The notes: generated by a model not told the origin, from the sequence alone. Shown: positions 13,605-21,516, counted from the stretch's first letter. The stretch is DNA of 22,142 nucleotides from an uncultured Oscillospiraceae bacterium (GCA_900549755.1 URPQ01000030.1:1-22142); one strand, 5' to 3'. Numbers and translations are program-made.

Positions 13605-15194
13605 ATGAAATATACCGTTCTTGTGGTAGAGGATGAAAGAGACCAGCGCCGAGCGCTGATTGAAAGGGTTGACTGGGAGTCTGCAGGCTTTGAGGTGGCG
13701 GGCGAGGCTGAAAACGGCTTTGAAGCGCTTGAGCTTACCGAAACGCTGGAGCCCGACCTTATTATTACCGATATACGTATGCCCATGATGACGGGGCTTG
13801 AGCTTGCGCGCCGCGTGCGTCAGCTGCGCCCTATGGTGCAGATAGTAATATTGAGCGGGTACGACAGCTTTGAATATGCCCGCACCGCTATTGAATACAA
13901 CATAATAAGCTATTTACTTAAGCCTATTTCCCCCGCGGAGCTGACTGACGAGCTTAAAGAAATCCACCGCAAAATGGATGAAAAACTGGGCAGCGTTTTA
14001 ACCGCGCCCGATACCGACCTTAAATTGCAGCTGCACCGCCTTGCGGTAAATGAATTCCTGCTGCCGCTAATGCTTGGCAGCAACGAGGAAAAACCCGATG
14101 AAGCGGCGCTTTTCAGCCGCGCGGCGGAGCTTGGAATAATTGACGAAACAGGCGATAACCTTTTTTGCGTGCTGGTTTCAAAATTCAGCGATGAAAACCG
14201 AAAAAAGTGCACGAACGAAAAGCACGCCTCTTTTATTGACACGGTGCTTTCGCGCTATATGCGCTCGGTAAGCTTTACGGTTTACGGCAGAGTGGTGACC
14301 CTTGCCGTAACGGACGGTAAGGAAGATATTTCATCGGTTATGGATATGCCGCTTAAGGAAATAGTGCAAACTGCGAAAAGGCTTTTATCGCAAAGGTGCA
14401 CGGTGGGCGTAAGCCGCGGCTTTTCCGAGCTTTCAAGCTGCTCCGCCGCCTATTTTCAGGCGATAACCGCCAGACGCTATACCTCCGACGGCGCAGGCGA
14501 GGTGCGCTTTATAAACGACCAGGAGCGCGACGGCGAATTAGAGCTTGATAAAATTGAAAAATCCGCCGTTAAATTAGAGCAGCTTTTAAAGGTGGGCAAG
14601 GAAAATGAACTTGAGGGCTTTATAAACAGCCTTTACGAAAGCAACACGCCCGAAAACGCCGACCTTTTGGTTATGCAGATAATTTCCACGGTTTACAGAG
14701 TTACAAGCGCGGTTTCCGAGAAAGCGGAGCTTTTGGCGCTATTTTCCTCAAACCCCATATTCGCGCGGCTTACTTCCTACAGCAGCGAAAACGTTATGAA
14801 AAACGATTTGATAGATTTTTGCGAAAAAGCAAAAACCATTATAGCCCGCTCGCAGCGCAGAGACAGCGAGGTGCTGTGCGATAAGGTGGTGCAGATAATA
14901 GACGACCGCTATTCGGACGAAACGCTCTCGCTTTCGGGCGTGAGCCGGGAGCTGGGCGTCAGCCCCAATTATTTGAGCGCGCTTATAAAGAAGACGAAAA
15001 AGGAAAATTTCGTAAACCTGCTTACCGAGCGGCGAATGAGGGCGGCTTACGATATGCTTGTATGCACGGGAATGAAGGTGCTTGAAATATCCGAAAAATG
15101 CGGCTACAGCGACCAGCACTATTTCAGCTATTGCTTTAAAAAATTCTACGGCGATACACCCAATAAGGTGCGGGTGGCGCATAGGGGTGAATAA
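13605..15194 (+). CDS. YesN-type response regulator with AraC DNA-binding domain
   Basis: Transcription activator of a two-component pair. The 529-residue protein has an N-terminal receiver domain (residues 1-120) with the acidic pocket VVEDERDQ, phospho-acceptor D56 in TDIRMPM, and conserved K106 in YLLKPIS. A middle region of about 280 residues is less conserved. A C-terminal AraC HTH domain lies at about 425-525, with LSLSGVSRELGVSPNYLSALI and ISEKCGYSDQHYFSYCFKKFYGDTPNKVR. This arrangement is that of YesN-like regulators that control neighbouring sugar transporter genes. The stop is immediately followed by the kinase ATG. The probable target is the mgl promoter; this is inferred from position. 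Confidence 0.94.
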   Translation: MKYTVLVVEDERDQRRALIERVDWESAGFEVAGEAENGFEALELTETLEPDLIITDIRMPMMTGLELARRVRQLRPMVQIVILSGYDSFEYARTAIEYNIISYLLKPISPAELTDELKEIHRKMDEKLGSVLTAPDTDLKLQLHRLAVNEFLLPLMLGSNEEKPDEAALFSRAAELGIIDETGDNLFCVLVSKFSDENRKKCTNEKHASFIDTVLSRYMRSVSFTVYGRVVTLAVTDGKEDISSVMDMPLKEIVQTAKRLLSQRCTVGVSRGFSELSSCSAAYFQAITARRYTSDGAGEVRFINDQERDGELELDKIEKSAVKLEQLLKVGKENELEGFINSLYESNTPENADLLVMQIISTVYRVTSAVSEKAELLALFSSNPIFARLTSYSSENVMKNDLIDFCEKAKTIIARSQRRDSEVLCDKVVQIIDDRYSDETLSLSGVSRELGVSPNYLSALIKKTKKENFVNLLTERRMRAAYDMLVCTGMKVLEISEKCGYSDQHYFSYCFKKFYGDTPNKVRVAHRGE

Positions 15195-16925
15195 ATGGAA
15201 AGGAAACGCAAAGCTTTAAGCCTTTGGCTTATTACGGTGCTTTCGGTGGCATTATCAGCCGCATTGGTAACGGCTGTGTGCACGGTAATATTCGCCACGG
15301 TCTATAAGCGGGAGCTTACGCGTGACGCGCAGCTTTCCGCCGAACAATCGGTAGGTCAGGCAGCGGCGGCGGTAAACAATTACCTTGAGCTTATGAAGAA
15401 AAAGCTGACGGTGGTAAGCGATACCGTGAACGCCTGCAAAACCGCCGACGATATGGAGGAAAGAATTTCCGCCATAACAAAAATCGAAAGCGATATTTAC
15501 GCGGTTACGCTTTATGATGAAAACGGAAAAATTATAAACTGCACAGGCAGCGGCGGAAAGCTGAAGGCAGAGATTTATAAGGATTTATCGTTTGATAAGG
15601 CGCTGTTTGATACGTCCGGAGATTTTGCGCTTTCAGCCCCGCACGTTCAAACCCTTTTTGAGGGCGAGTACCCGTGGGTAGTTACCCTTGCCCGCAAAAC
15701 AGATAATTCGGCGCTCGGCGGCGCTTATATTGCAATGGATATAAGCTTTTTTGAAATAGCGCAGTATATTGACGGCATAAGCATAGGCCGCCACGGCTAC
15801 TGTTTTGTTACCGACAGCAGGGGCAACATTGTTTACCACCCGCAGCAGCAATTGCTTTTTTCGGGGCTTAAAACCGAGAATACATCATTTTTAGCCGCAT
15901 TATCCGACGGTGTTCATAAAGAGGGAAACGCGCTTTATATGCTTAGCACCACATCGGACGGCAGGTGGCGGGTTGCGGGTATCAGCTTTACCGATTCGCT
16001 GATGTCTGAGCGGCGCGGGCAGATAATTATAAGCGTTGCGCTTTCAGCCCTTTGCTGCGCGGCTATAGCGGGAATAACGCTGCTTATATATTTAAAGCTT
16101 GTAAACGCGCCCGTGCGGCGGCTTATGCGCGCAATGCACGATTTTGAAAATGACGCGGCGAATTTCAGTTTCAGCGGCGGCGATATTGCCGTAAGTGAAA
16201 TTTCGGAGCTTTCCTACTCCTTCGGGCATATGTCGAAAAAAATCAGGGAGCTTATGGAGCAGATAAAAAAGGACGAAACCGCCCTGCGCCGCACCGAATT
16301 GCGCGCTTTGCAGGCGCAAATCAACCCGCATTTTCTTTATAACACGCTCGATTCAATACAGTGGATGTGCGAACAGGGCAAAACCGAGGGCGCGGCGGAA
16401 ATGGTGCGTGCCTTGGCGCGGCTTTTCAGAATAAGCATAAGCAGGGGCAAGGAGCTTATTCCCATAAAGGATGAGCTTCGCCACGCCGAAAGCTACCTTA
16501 TAATACAAAGCTTTCGTTACAGCGGCAGGTTTACCTACAGCTTTAATGTGGATAAATCGCTTGAGGAATGCCTTTGCAATAAAATTACAATTCAGCCGCT
16601 TATTGAAAACGCGCTTTACCACGGCATTGTCGATATGGACGACGGCGAGATTAAAATAACCGTGAAACGTGCAGATGATGACCCCGAGGATATTTTAATA
16701 ACCGTTGCCGATAACGGCGTGGGCATGACCGAGGAGCAGTGCGCCGCAGTGCTTGCAAAGGAACGCTCGGATTCGGTGGGAATAGGCGTTAAAAACGTAA
16801 ACGACAGGCTCAGAATTTATTTCGGCGAAAAATACGGTATTTCCATTAAAAGCGAGCTTGATGAGGGAACTGAGGTTACCGTGAGAATACCGGGAAACGC
16901 GGAGGACAGGCAAAATGAAATTTAA
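15195..16925 (+). CDS. LytS/YesM-type membrane sensor histidine kinase
   Basis: The 576-residue kinase has a membrane segment at about 12-35, an extracellular sensor region at about 36-273 (PAS/Cache-like, with FVTDSRGNIVYHPQQ), and a second membrane segment at about 275-301. A HAMP linker occupies 300-355. The His_kinase domain follows, with the phospho-acceptor H379 in LQAQINPHFLYNTLDSIQW. The ATPase domain has IQPLIENALYHGI, DNGVGM and the glycine loop VGIGVKNVNDRLRIYF. This is the family partnered with YesN regulators. It begins directly after the regulator stop and overlaps the next binding-protein gene by 11 nt, an arrangement suggesting that the binding protein presents the sugar to this sensor domain. 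Confidence 0.95.
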   Translation: MERKRKALSLWLITVLSVALSAALVTAVCTVIFATVYKRELTRDAQLSAEQSVGQAAAAVNNYLELMKKKLTVVSDTVNACKTADDMEERISAITKIESDIYAVTLYDENGKIINCTGSGGKLKAEIYKDLSFDKALFDTSGDFALSAPHVQTLFEGEYPWVVTLARKTDNSALGGAYIAMDISFFEIAQYIDGISIGRHGYCFVTDSRGNIVYHPQQQLLFSGLKTENTSFLAALSDGVHKEGNALYMLSTTSDGRWRVAGISFTDSLMSERRGQIIISVALSALCCAAIAGITLLIYLKLVNAPVRRLMRAMHDFENDAANFSFSGGDIAVSEISELSYSFGHMSKKIRELMEQIKKDETALRRTELRALQAQINPHFLYNTLDSIQWMCEQGKTEGAAEMVRALARLFRISISRGKELIPIKDELRHAESYLIIQSFRYSGRFTYSFNVDKSLEECLCNKITIQPLIENALYHGIVDMDDGEIKITVKRADDDPEDILITVADNGVGMTEEQCAAVLAKERSDSVGIGVKNVNDRLRIYFGEKYGISIKSELDEGTEVTVRIPGNAEDRQNEI

Positions 16926-17880
16926 AAAAATAATTGCCGCTTTGCTTTTATCCGCGCTTTTAACATCGCTTTGCGCCTGCGGAAAAACCGAGGAAATAAA
17001 GGTTGCCGTAATAGTAAAATCGGTTGACTCCGATTTTTGGCAGAATTTCAAAAGCGGCGTTGACTCGGCGGCTACCGAATATAACGTAAGCGTGACCTTT
17101 GAGGGCCCCGAAAACGAGGAAGACTACGCGGCGCAGAATAAAATGATTTCCCGCGCGGCGGAAAACGGGGCGGACGTGATAGTGCTTTCCGCAATCGACC
17201 GAACCCGCAACACCCCTACGGTGAATGCGGCGGTGAGAAACGGCGTGCAGGTTATTACGGCAGACAGCGCGCTGGACTCCTCCCTTATAAGCCTGTTTAT
17301 AGGCACCGATAACCCCGCGGCTGGCATAGAGGCTGCAAAAGCGCTTGAAGCGCAGTTCCCCGCAGGGGAAAAAATAAAGCTCGGAATAGTGGGCTGCACC
17401 GAAAAAACCGAGAATATTTTAAAAAGAGAAGAAGGCATACGGCAATATTTCTCGGGAATTGAAAATGTAGAAATTGTAGCCGCCGTATCGGCAGACAGCA
17501 ATTTAAAAAGTGCCGAGAGCAAAGCGAGCGAGCTGCTTGAAAAACACCGTGAAATAAACGCACTGGCAGGTCTTAACGAATGGACTACGCTCGGTGTGGG
17601 CGCTGCGGTAAAAAAAGCAAATGCCGCCGGAAAAATCAAGACAGTGGGCTTTGATACTAACATTGTTTCAATAGGTATGCTTGAAACCGGCGAAATGGGC
17701 GCGCTTATAGTGCAAAACCCGTTTGCGATGGGTTATTTAAGCATAAAAAAAGCGGCAGAGCTGAAAAACGGCGAACAGCCCGGAGAGGAAGCGATCTATA
17801 CCGCCGTTACCGCCGTTAAAAAAGAAAATATGTATGACCCCGATATTCAAAAAATACTTTTCAGCTTTAAGAAAGGATGA
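16915..17880 (+). CDS. Second sugar-binding lipoprotein, probable co-sensor of the kinase
   Basis: A 321-residue lipoprotein. The signal peptide LLLSALLTSLCAC ends in a lipobox with Cys near residue 21-23. A periplasmic-binding-protein type 1 fold follows (VAVIVKSVDSDFWQNFKSGVDSAA, VIVLSAIDR, VQVITADSALDSS, FIGTDNPAAGIEAAKAL, NEWTTLGVGAAV, VGFDTNIVSIGML). It lacks the calcium loop seen in MglB, and no permease or ATPase gene accompanies it. Its start overlaps the kinase gene by 11 nt, preceded by GGAGGACAGG. Known parallel: XylFII in Clostridium beijerinckii, a binding protein that activates a LytS/YesN pair instead of importing sugar. The ligand is not known; it may be the MglB sugar. Confidence 0.9.
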   Translation: MKFKKIIAALLLSALLTSLCACGKTEEIKVAVIVKSVDSDFWQNFKSGVDSAATEYNVSVTFEGPENEEDYAAQNKMISRAAENGADVIVLSAIDRTRNTPTVNAAVRNGVQVITADSALDSSLISLFIGTDNPAAGIEAAKALEAQFPAGEKIKLGIVGCTEKTENILKREEGIRQYFSGIENVEIVAAVSADSNLKSAESKASELLEKHREINALAGLNEWTTLGVGAAVKKANAAGKIKTVGFDTNIVSIGMLETGEMGALIVQNPFAMGYLSIKKAAELKNGEQPGEEAIYTAVTAVKKENMYDPDIQKILFSFKKG

Positions 17881-17885
17881 TTTTT

Positions 17886-18890
17886 ATGTACAAACCGAAT
17901 TCGGAAAGATACTTAACAATGACCTATAATCGCTGCGGAAAAAGCGGCTTAAAGCTGCCCGCAGTGTCTTTAGGGCTTTGGCACAATTTCGGCGATACCG
18001 CCGATTACGAGAATATGAAAGCCCTTGTTTTCACGGCGTTTGATAACGGCATTACCCACTTTGACTTAGCCAACAACTACGGACCCGCGCCCGGCAGCGC
18101 CGAAAGGAATTTCGGTAAAATTCTTAAAGAGGAATTATCGCCCTACCGCGATGAGCTTATTATAAGCACCAAGGCGGGCTACGATATGTGGGAGGGGCCT
18201 TACGGAAACTGGGGCAGCCGCAAATACCTGCTTGCAAGCCTTGACCAAAGCCTTAAAAGGCTGGGGCTTGACTATGTGGATATTTTCTACCACCACCGCC
18301 CAGACCCCGATACTCCGCTTGAAGAAACCATGGGCGCGCTGACCCGCGCGGTAAGGTCGGGCAAGGCGCTGTATGCCGGGCTTTCAAACTACAACGGCGA
18401 ACAGCTTGAAAAGGCAGTGAAAATTTTAACCGAGCTTAAATGCCCGTTTATAATTAACCAAAACCGCTACTCAATATTTGACCGCACTATTGAGCAAAAC
18501 GGGCTTAAAAGCACCGCCGTGCGGCTTGAAAAGGGCATAATTGCTTTCAGCCCCTTAGCGCAGGGAATGCTTACGAACAGGTATTTAAACGGTATTCCGG
18601 CGGACAGCCGCATTATGACCGACGGCAGATTTTTAAAGCAATCCGCCGTAACGCCCGAGCGCTTGGAGCAGATACGTAAATTAAACGAAATAGCGAAGGA
18701 GCGCGGTCAAACCCTCGCTGAAATGGCGCTTGCGTGGGTGCTGAAGGACGGCGTTGTAACATCTGTGCTGATAGGTGCTTCAAAGCCCTCGCAGATACTT
18801 GATAATATCAAAGCGATAAACAACACCGCTTTTTCGGCGGAGGAGCTTGAAAAAATCAATAAGGTCTGCAATATCGGCGGTAATGCGTAG
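17886..18890 (+). CDS. Aldo-keto reductase, YghZ/Gpr-like (L-glyceraldehyde 3-phosphate reductase type)
   Basis: An NADPH-dependent cytosolic reductase of about 334 residues. Extended stretches agree with enteric YghZ: CGKSGLKLPAVSLGLWHNFG, THFDLANNYGPAPGSAE, ISTKAGYDMWEGPYG, SRKYLLASLDQSLKRLGL and GIIAFSPLAQGMLTNRYLNG split across motifs. The catalytic tetrad is D60, Y65, K96 and H137. The start used is the ATG at 17886, spaced correctly after AAGAAAGG; an ATG at 17877 overlaps the previous stop but lies too close to that site. It is the last gene of the regulator operon. YghZ reduces L-glyceraldehyde 3-phosphate and methylglyoxal, so a detoxifying or sugar-linked role is plausible. Confidence 0.94.
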   Translation: MYKPNSERYLTMTYNRCGKSGLKLPAVSLGLWHNFGDTADYENMKALVFTAFDNGITHFDLANNYGPAPGSAERNFGKILKEELSPYRDELIISTKAGYDMWEGPYGNWGSRKYLLASLDQSLKRLGLDYVDIFYHHRPDPDTPLEETMGALTRAVRSGKALYAGLSNYNGEQLEKAVKILTELKCPFIINQNRYSIFDRTIEQNGLKSTAVRLEKGIIAFSPLAQGMLTNRYLNGIPADSRIMTDGRFLKQSAVTPERLEQIRKLNEIAKERGQTLAEMALAWVLKDGVVTSVLIGASKPSQILDNIKAINNTAFSAEELEKINKVCNIGGNA

Positions 18891-18891
18891 G

Positions 18892-19032
18892 CTATTCCCG
18901 CCTGCCTGCCGCACCGTATTTATTCGGGCTTACACCGGTAATTTTTTTGAAAACGCGGGAAAAATACGCCGGATTTGAAAATCCGCATCTTTCCGCCGTT
19001 TCGGTTATATTAAACTGCTTGCACTCAATTTC
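18892..19032 (-). pseudogene. C-terminal remnant of an AraC-family regulator
   Basis: The minus strand encodes about 46 residues ending FSNPAYFSRVFKKITGVSPN followed by KYGAAGRRE and a stop. This is the second helix-turn-helix half of an AraC DNA-binding domain, with FNITETAERCGF in front. A stop codon lies directly upstream (19033-19035), no start codon or N-terminal domain exists, and unrelated sequence follows. It abuts the aldo-keto reductase stop, tail to tail. A once complete regulator gene has been cut off here. Confidence 0.75.
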
Positions 19033-19076
19033 TCATTTTAACTCTTTACCCCAACTATTGACAAAGAGCCCTTTTT

Positions 19077-19424
19077 TTATTTCTTCAATGTTTCTATAAG
19101 CTCGGAAAAGAGCGGGGTATACACGTCTTTAATGCTTTCAAATATTGTTTCGGCGGTTTTTTCATCATAGACGTGAGAGGTTATATTTCTTGATTCCAAT
19201 ATTTCAAGCCAGCCGTTTTCGTTCGTTAAAAGCCCGTCTGAAAAAGCGGTTTTCATTACGGATTTCGGACTGTTTATATCGGCATATCCCTGCTCAATAA
19301 GATACTCCCTGACGGTCTTCCACGCAAGCTCAGTGCAAAACTCAAAACGCTGTATAACACCGTCGCGCACAGAATCAAGATGAACATTATTATAAACGGA
19401 AAACCGCCTGATCGCTTTTGTCAA
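19077..19424 (-). CDS. HepT-like HEPN protein (NTase substrate-binding family), N-terminus altered
   Basis: A 115-residue protein of the HI0074/HepT group, the toxin half of HEPN-MNT toxin-antitoxin modules. It has VRDGVIQRFEFCTELAWKTV, SPKSVMKTAFSDGLL, and RNITSHVYDEKTAETIFESI. The RX4HXY motif (R-N-I-T-S-H-V-Y) that marks HepT ribonucleases is intact. The only start is a TTG at 19422-19424, lying inside the nucleotidyltransferase fragment. The first 18 residues (TKAIRRFSVYNNVHLDS) do not look like the usual N-terminal helix, and the protein is shorter than the roughly 130-140 residues usual for the family. A deletion that joined the middle of mntA to hepT would explain this. Activity is doubtful. 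Confidence 0.7.
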   Translation of the reverse strand: MTKAIRRFSVYNNVHLDSVRDGVIQRFEFCTELAWKTVREYLIEQGYADINSPKSVMKTAFSDGLLTNENGWLEILESRNITSHVYDEKTAETIFESIKDVYTPLFSELIETLKK

Positions 19425-19572
19425 TGCCGTATACGGCTATATCTATATCGCTGCGCTCACGGTTATCGCCCCTTGCTCTGGAACCGAATAAAACAACCTT
19501 TGAAGCACCGAAGTGTTTTGCTGCTTTTGCAATAGAATTATATATGTTATTAAAAACAAACCCTCCGTTTGT
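19390..19572 (-). pseudogene. Truncated MntA-type minimal nucleotidyltransferase (antitoxin fragment)
   Basis: About 50 recognisable residues: YNSIAKAAKHFGASKVVLFG, then SRARGDNRERSDIDIAVYGI, ending after DKSDQAVFRL at a stop (19390-19392). The antitoxin motif GSX10DXD is complete: GS, ten residues, then DID. Normal MntA proteins continue for about another 50 residues, which are missing, and the reading frame overlaps hepT out of frame. No ATG, GTG or TTG lies between the stop of the upstream small gene (19573) and the conserved start of the domain, although GGAGGG is present. The enzyme is probably dead. Confidence 0.7.
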
Positions 19573-19728
19573 TTACTCTCCCCACTCGGCGTATTTCAAT
19601 GCAATTTCGAGAAATCTTCTCGTTACCTCTGCGCGGTCCTCGTCGGAAAGCTCGCGCAGCTGGTTTAGCATTTCCTGCTCCTTGTGGGTTACAATAAAAT
19701 ATGAGTCTTCCTCGTCTCCGTTGTACAT
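19573..19728 (-). CDS. Small 51-residue protein; paralogue of the one at 2353-2505
   Basis: Begins with ATG (19726-19728) placed 8 nt after AGGAAG, and ends KYAEWGE. The core EQEMLNQLRELSDEDRAEV and RRFLEIALKYAEWG matches the small protein at 2353-2505 at about 30 of 50 positions by eye. The N-terminal 10 residues are acidic and variable. It lies 20 nt downstream of the nuclease-like pseudogene and 1 nt before the MntA frame, all on one strand, so it could be part of a former toxin-antitoxin-like unit. I do not know the family and find no membrane segment or nucleic-acid motif. Confidence 0.75.
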   Translation of the reverse strand: MYNGDEEDSYFIVTHKEQEMLNQLRELSDEDRAEVTRRFLEIALKYAEWGE

Positions 19729-19748
19729 TGCGATTACTTCCTTTAAAA

Positions 19749-20301
19749 TTATTTTATCGGTTTTATAATTATATCTTTTACATCTAAAAGTGTTTGCTCA
19801 CTTATGTAACGTTTGCTGTTTTCGTAGATGAATGTTTCGGGATAAAATAAATTTCATTTTTGGGCAACAGTAAAATGTATATATCCTGTATTTTCATGAG
19901 CGAAAAACATAAATTTTGTATTCGTTAATTTTGTGTGCGGGACTAAATCGGCATTAAAATCAATAATAAGCTTACTGTGCTTTTTGTTTAAGTGCTTTTT
20001 TATACTGTCGAAATATATTATTCTATCAACAACTCCTTTGTATTGGTTGTGATTTTCTATGCGCGGCTATAGGAAATGTGCCGTTCAGAATTTCGTTATA
20101 AGTAAATTGTTTGCTCTTTCCTTTAAATTCATATAATTTGTTTAGCTTTTCCAACACGAGCAAATGAAAGAAAGCTTTACGCGTGAAATAAAAAGAAAAG
20201 GAAATATTATCTTCAAGAATTACTGTGTATTTTTTACCCAGTAAGTCATTATATATTTTCGCACAGTCTGTAATATTATTCGTCTCTCTCAACCTCCGCA
20301 T
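19749..20301 (-). pseudogene. Frameshifted nuclease-like protein, possibly PBECR4-type
   Basis: Three pieces of one gene are readable on the minus strand. Piece 1 (20301 to about 20060) ends in KQFTYNEILNGTFPI and contains FYFTRKAFFHLLVLEKLNKL. After a single-base shift near 20056-20065 the frame continues as IENHNQYKGVVDRIIYFDSI, then SKLIIDFNADLV and FMFFAHENTGYIHFTVAQK. An in-frame TGA (19854-19856) interrupts it, and the same frame resumes with NLFYPETFIYENSKRYISEQ up to a stop at 19749-19751. Total about 180 residues. The FFHLLxLxKL, IxYFxxI and FYPETF landmarks recall PBECR4 proteins of the barnase/EndoU/colicin/RelE superfamily; this is recalled from memory and uncertain. Two disabling changes argue for a pseudogene. 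Confidence 0.6.
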
Positions 20302-20335
20302 AAAAAAGGGGCACTCGTAAAAAAACGAATGCCCT
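20302..20335 (-). terminator. Intrinsic terminator, minus strand
   Basis: On the minus strand, GGGCATTCG and CGAGTGCCC pair through nine positions with one mismatch around a T-rich loop, and the stem is followed by CTTTTTT. It ends the transcript coming from about 20469 just before the nuclease-like gene. Confidence 0.8.
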
Positions 20336-20469
20336 TATTTGTACTTTTGTGCCTTTGAGACATAGCTTGAAACAGGATCAATACAAACCCTTCCCAGTCT
20401 CGACCGCAGCCTACAAGCACAGCCAACGGTTTCAACGACACAGCAGAAACTAAAACGAGAATTTTAATT
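20302..20469 (-). ncRNA. Putative small RNA of about 165 nt
   Basis: A GC-richer block inside AT-rich sequence, with a TATAAT box at 20476-20481 (minus strand; no good -35) and a strong terminator at its end. Inside, segments can pair: GTTTC with GAAAC near the 5' end, TTGAAAC with GTTTCAA, and GAGAC with GTCTC. It is open in one frame for about 65 codons (ending FTSAPFLCGG) but has no start with a ribosome binding site, and that frame reads through the terminator, so it is more likely RNA than protein. The family is not recognised. Confidence 0.4.
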
Positions 20470-20481
20470 TCTACTATTATA

Positions 20482-20779
20482 TTATTATTTTTTAGGGCAA
20501 ATGTGAACAGGTAATTTCTACAAACTTTTTAGCACTAAGATTATTAGAATAATTATTAATTCTGATGTTTTTAAAGATTAAATACTAAATGTTGATTTTA
20601 AGGAATATTTAAAACAATATTTTGCGTTGTTTAAAATTCACAATTGTGTAGTAACGTATATAACTATGAGCTTGTTGCATCATGCGCTGTTTAGAAATAA
20701 ATCAATATATGCTCGTTGCGTGAAGCTTTTCTATGATTTCGTGAGCTATCTTTTCATTTTAACTTTACAGTGCCATTAT
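20482..20779. other. AT-rich intergenic region upstream of the small RNA and downstream of immA
   Basis: About 300 nt with no reading frame that carries a recognisable protein, no tRNA and no clear hairpin. The composition is strongly AT-rich, unlike the operons on the left. Confidence 0.5.
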
Positions 20780-21181
20780 TTATTTTAAATAATAATCCAA
20801 TGCCATTTGCATAAAATCTTCCGACACGCCGAAATGTTCGGCAAGCTCGAAACGATTTGTGCAAAAGCAATCGTCCAACGCTTTCAACAGTTCATCCTTC
20901 GGGATGAGCTTTTTTATTGACCAAATATTCGCCCGGCGTTCGTGCCTTTCGCAAATATCACAGGCAGCATATCGGTTATAGAATGCGCCGGTGGCGCAAT
21001 GTCCCAATTCGTGGGAAAGCTTTTCTTTTTCTTCTGTTTCACTTTGCAATTTCATAGGGTCAATAGCAACGAAACAATTACCGTCTTGAAGAACAGATAT
21101 GCTTTCACATTCATTCATTTGAAAAGAATATACCGGAACATTTTCGCTTTCTGAAATATCATACAATTCAGTTAATGTCAA
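20780..21181 (-). CDS. ImmA/IrrE-family metallopeptidase
   Basis: A zinc protease of 133 residues that in ICEBs1 and many prophages cleaves the paired ImmR repressor and so triggers induction. The HExxH motif is at residues 57-61 (SHELGHCATGAF), followed by the family's ERRANIWSIKKLIP stretch and the LAEHFGVSEDFMQMALDYY end. It starts with ATG overlapping the repressor stop by 4 nt, so the pair is translationally coupled. The small size is normal for ImmA. It marks the region as part of an integrated element; no integrase is visible in the window. Confidence 0.9.
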   Translation of the reverse strand: MTLTELYDISESENVPVYSFQMNECESISVLQDGNCFVAIDPMKLQSETEEKEKLSHELGHCATGAFYNRYAACDICERHERRANIWSIKKLIPKDELLKALDDCFCTNRFELAEHFGVSEDFMQMALDYYLK

Positions 21182-21516
21182 TTGTTTTTTCCTTTATTCT
21201 TTTCCCTTATGTATTGAGCAAAATTTCTTACATCTTCAAGCATTCCGGGCGTGATATCAGCATTGTCACCGCCATATAAAGCAAACATCAACATCTCGTC
21301 ACTGTCGGTGGCGGGATTTTTTTGTTTCTCATTACCGAGTAAATAATCAACAGAGACATTAAAATAATTTGCAATTTTAATTAGAGTATCTTGTTTAGGA
21401 ACGTTACCATTTTTCCAATAATTTACGGTTGCTCTCGATACATTCAATTCAATAGCAACTCCCGTGGGAGTTTTTCCTTTCTTTTTGCACAATTCCGAAT
21501 ACTTGTCAAAAAACAT
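21178..21516 (-). CDS. XRE-family repressor (ImmR-like)
   Basis: A DNA-binding protein of 112 residues. The N-terminal Cro/CI-type HTH spans about residues 6-60 (YSELCKKKGKTPTGVAIELN, SRATVNYWKNGNVPKQDTL and VSVDYLLGNEK). The C-terminal part (ITPGMLEDVRNFAQYIREK) is the short helical tail common in ImmR-type repressors partnered with ImmA. The ATG has TTTTGGAG 9 nt upstream. It is the first gene of the immR-immA pair and is divergent from the holin fragment, so it probably acts in the 21517-21719 gap. Confidence 0.9.
   Translation of the reverse strand: MFFDKYSELCKKKGKTPTGVAIELNVSRATVNYWKNGNVPKQDTLIKIANYFNVSVDYLLGNEKQKNPATDSDEMLMFALYGGDNADITPGMLEDVRNFAQYIREKNKGKNN

Noticed and set aside
19418..19768. 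Plus-strand open frame of 116 residues
   Set aside because: It is the antisense shadow of the MntA fragment and the 51-residue gene, both of which show conserved protein motifs on the minus strand.
20302..20469. tracrRNA of a type II CRISPR system
   Set aside because: Only a short AAATAAGG-like tail resembles tracrRNA; there is no cas gene, no repeat array and no matching repeat in the window.
20302..20480. Protein of about 65 residues on the minus strand ending in FTSAPFLCGG
   Set aside because: No start codon with a ribosome binding site, and the frame runs through a strong terminator hairpin; a small RNA is the better explanation.
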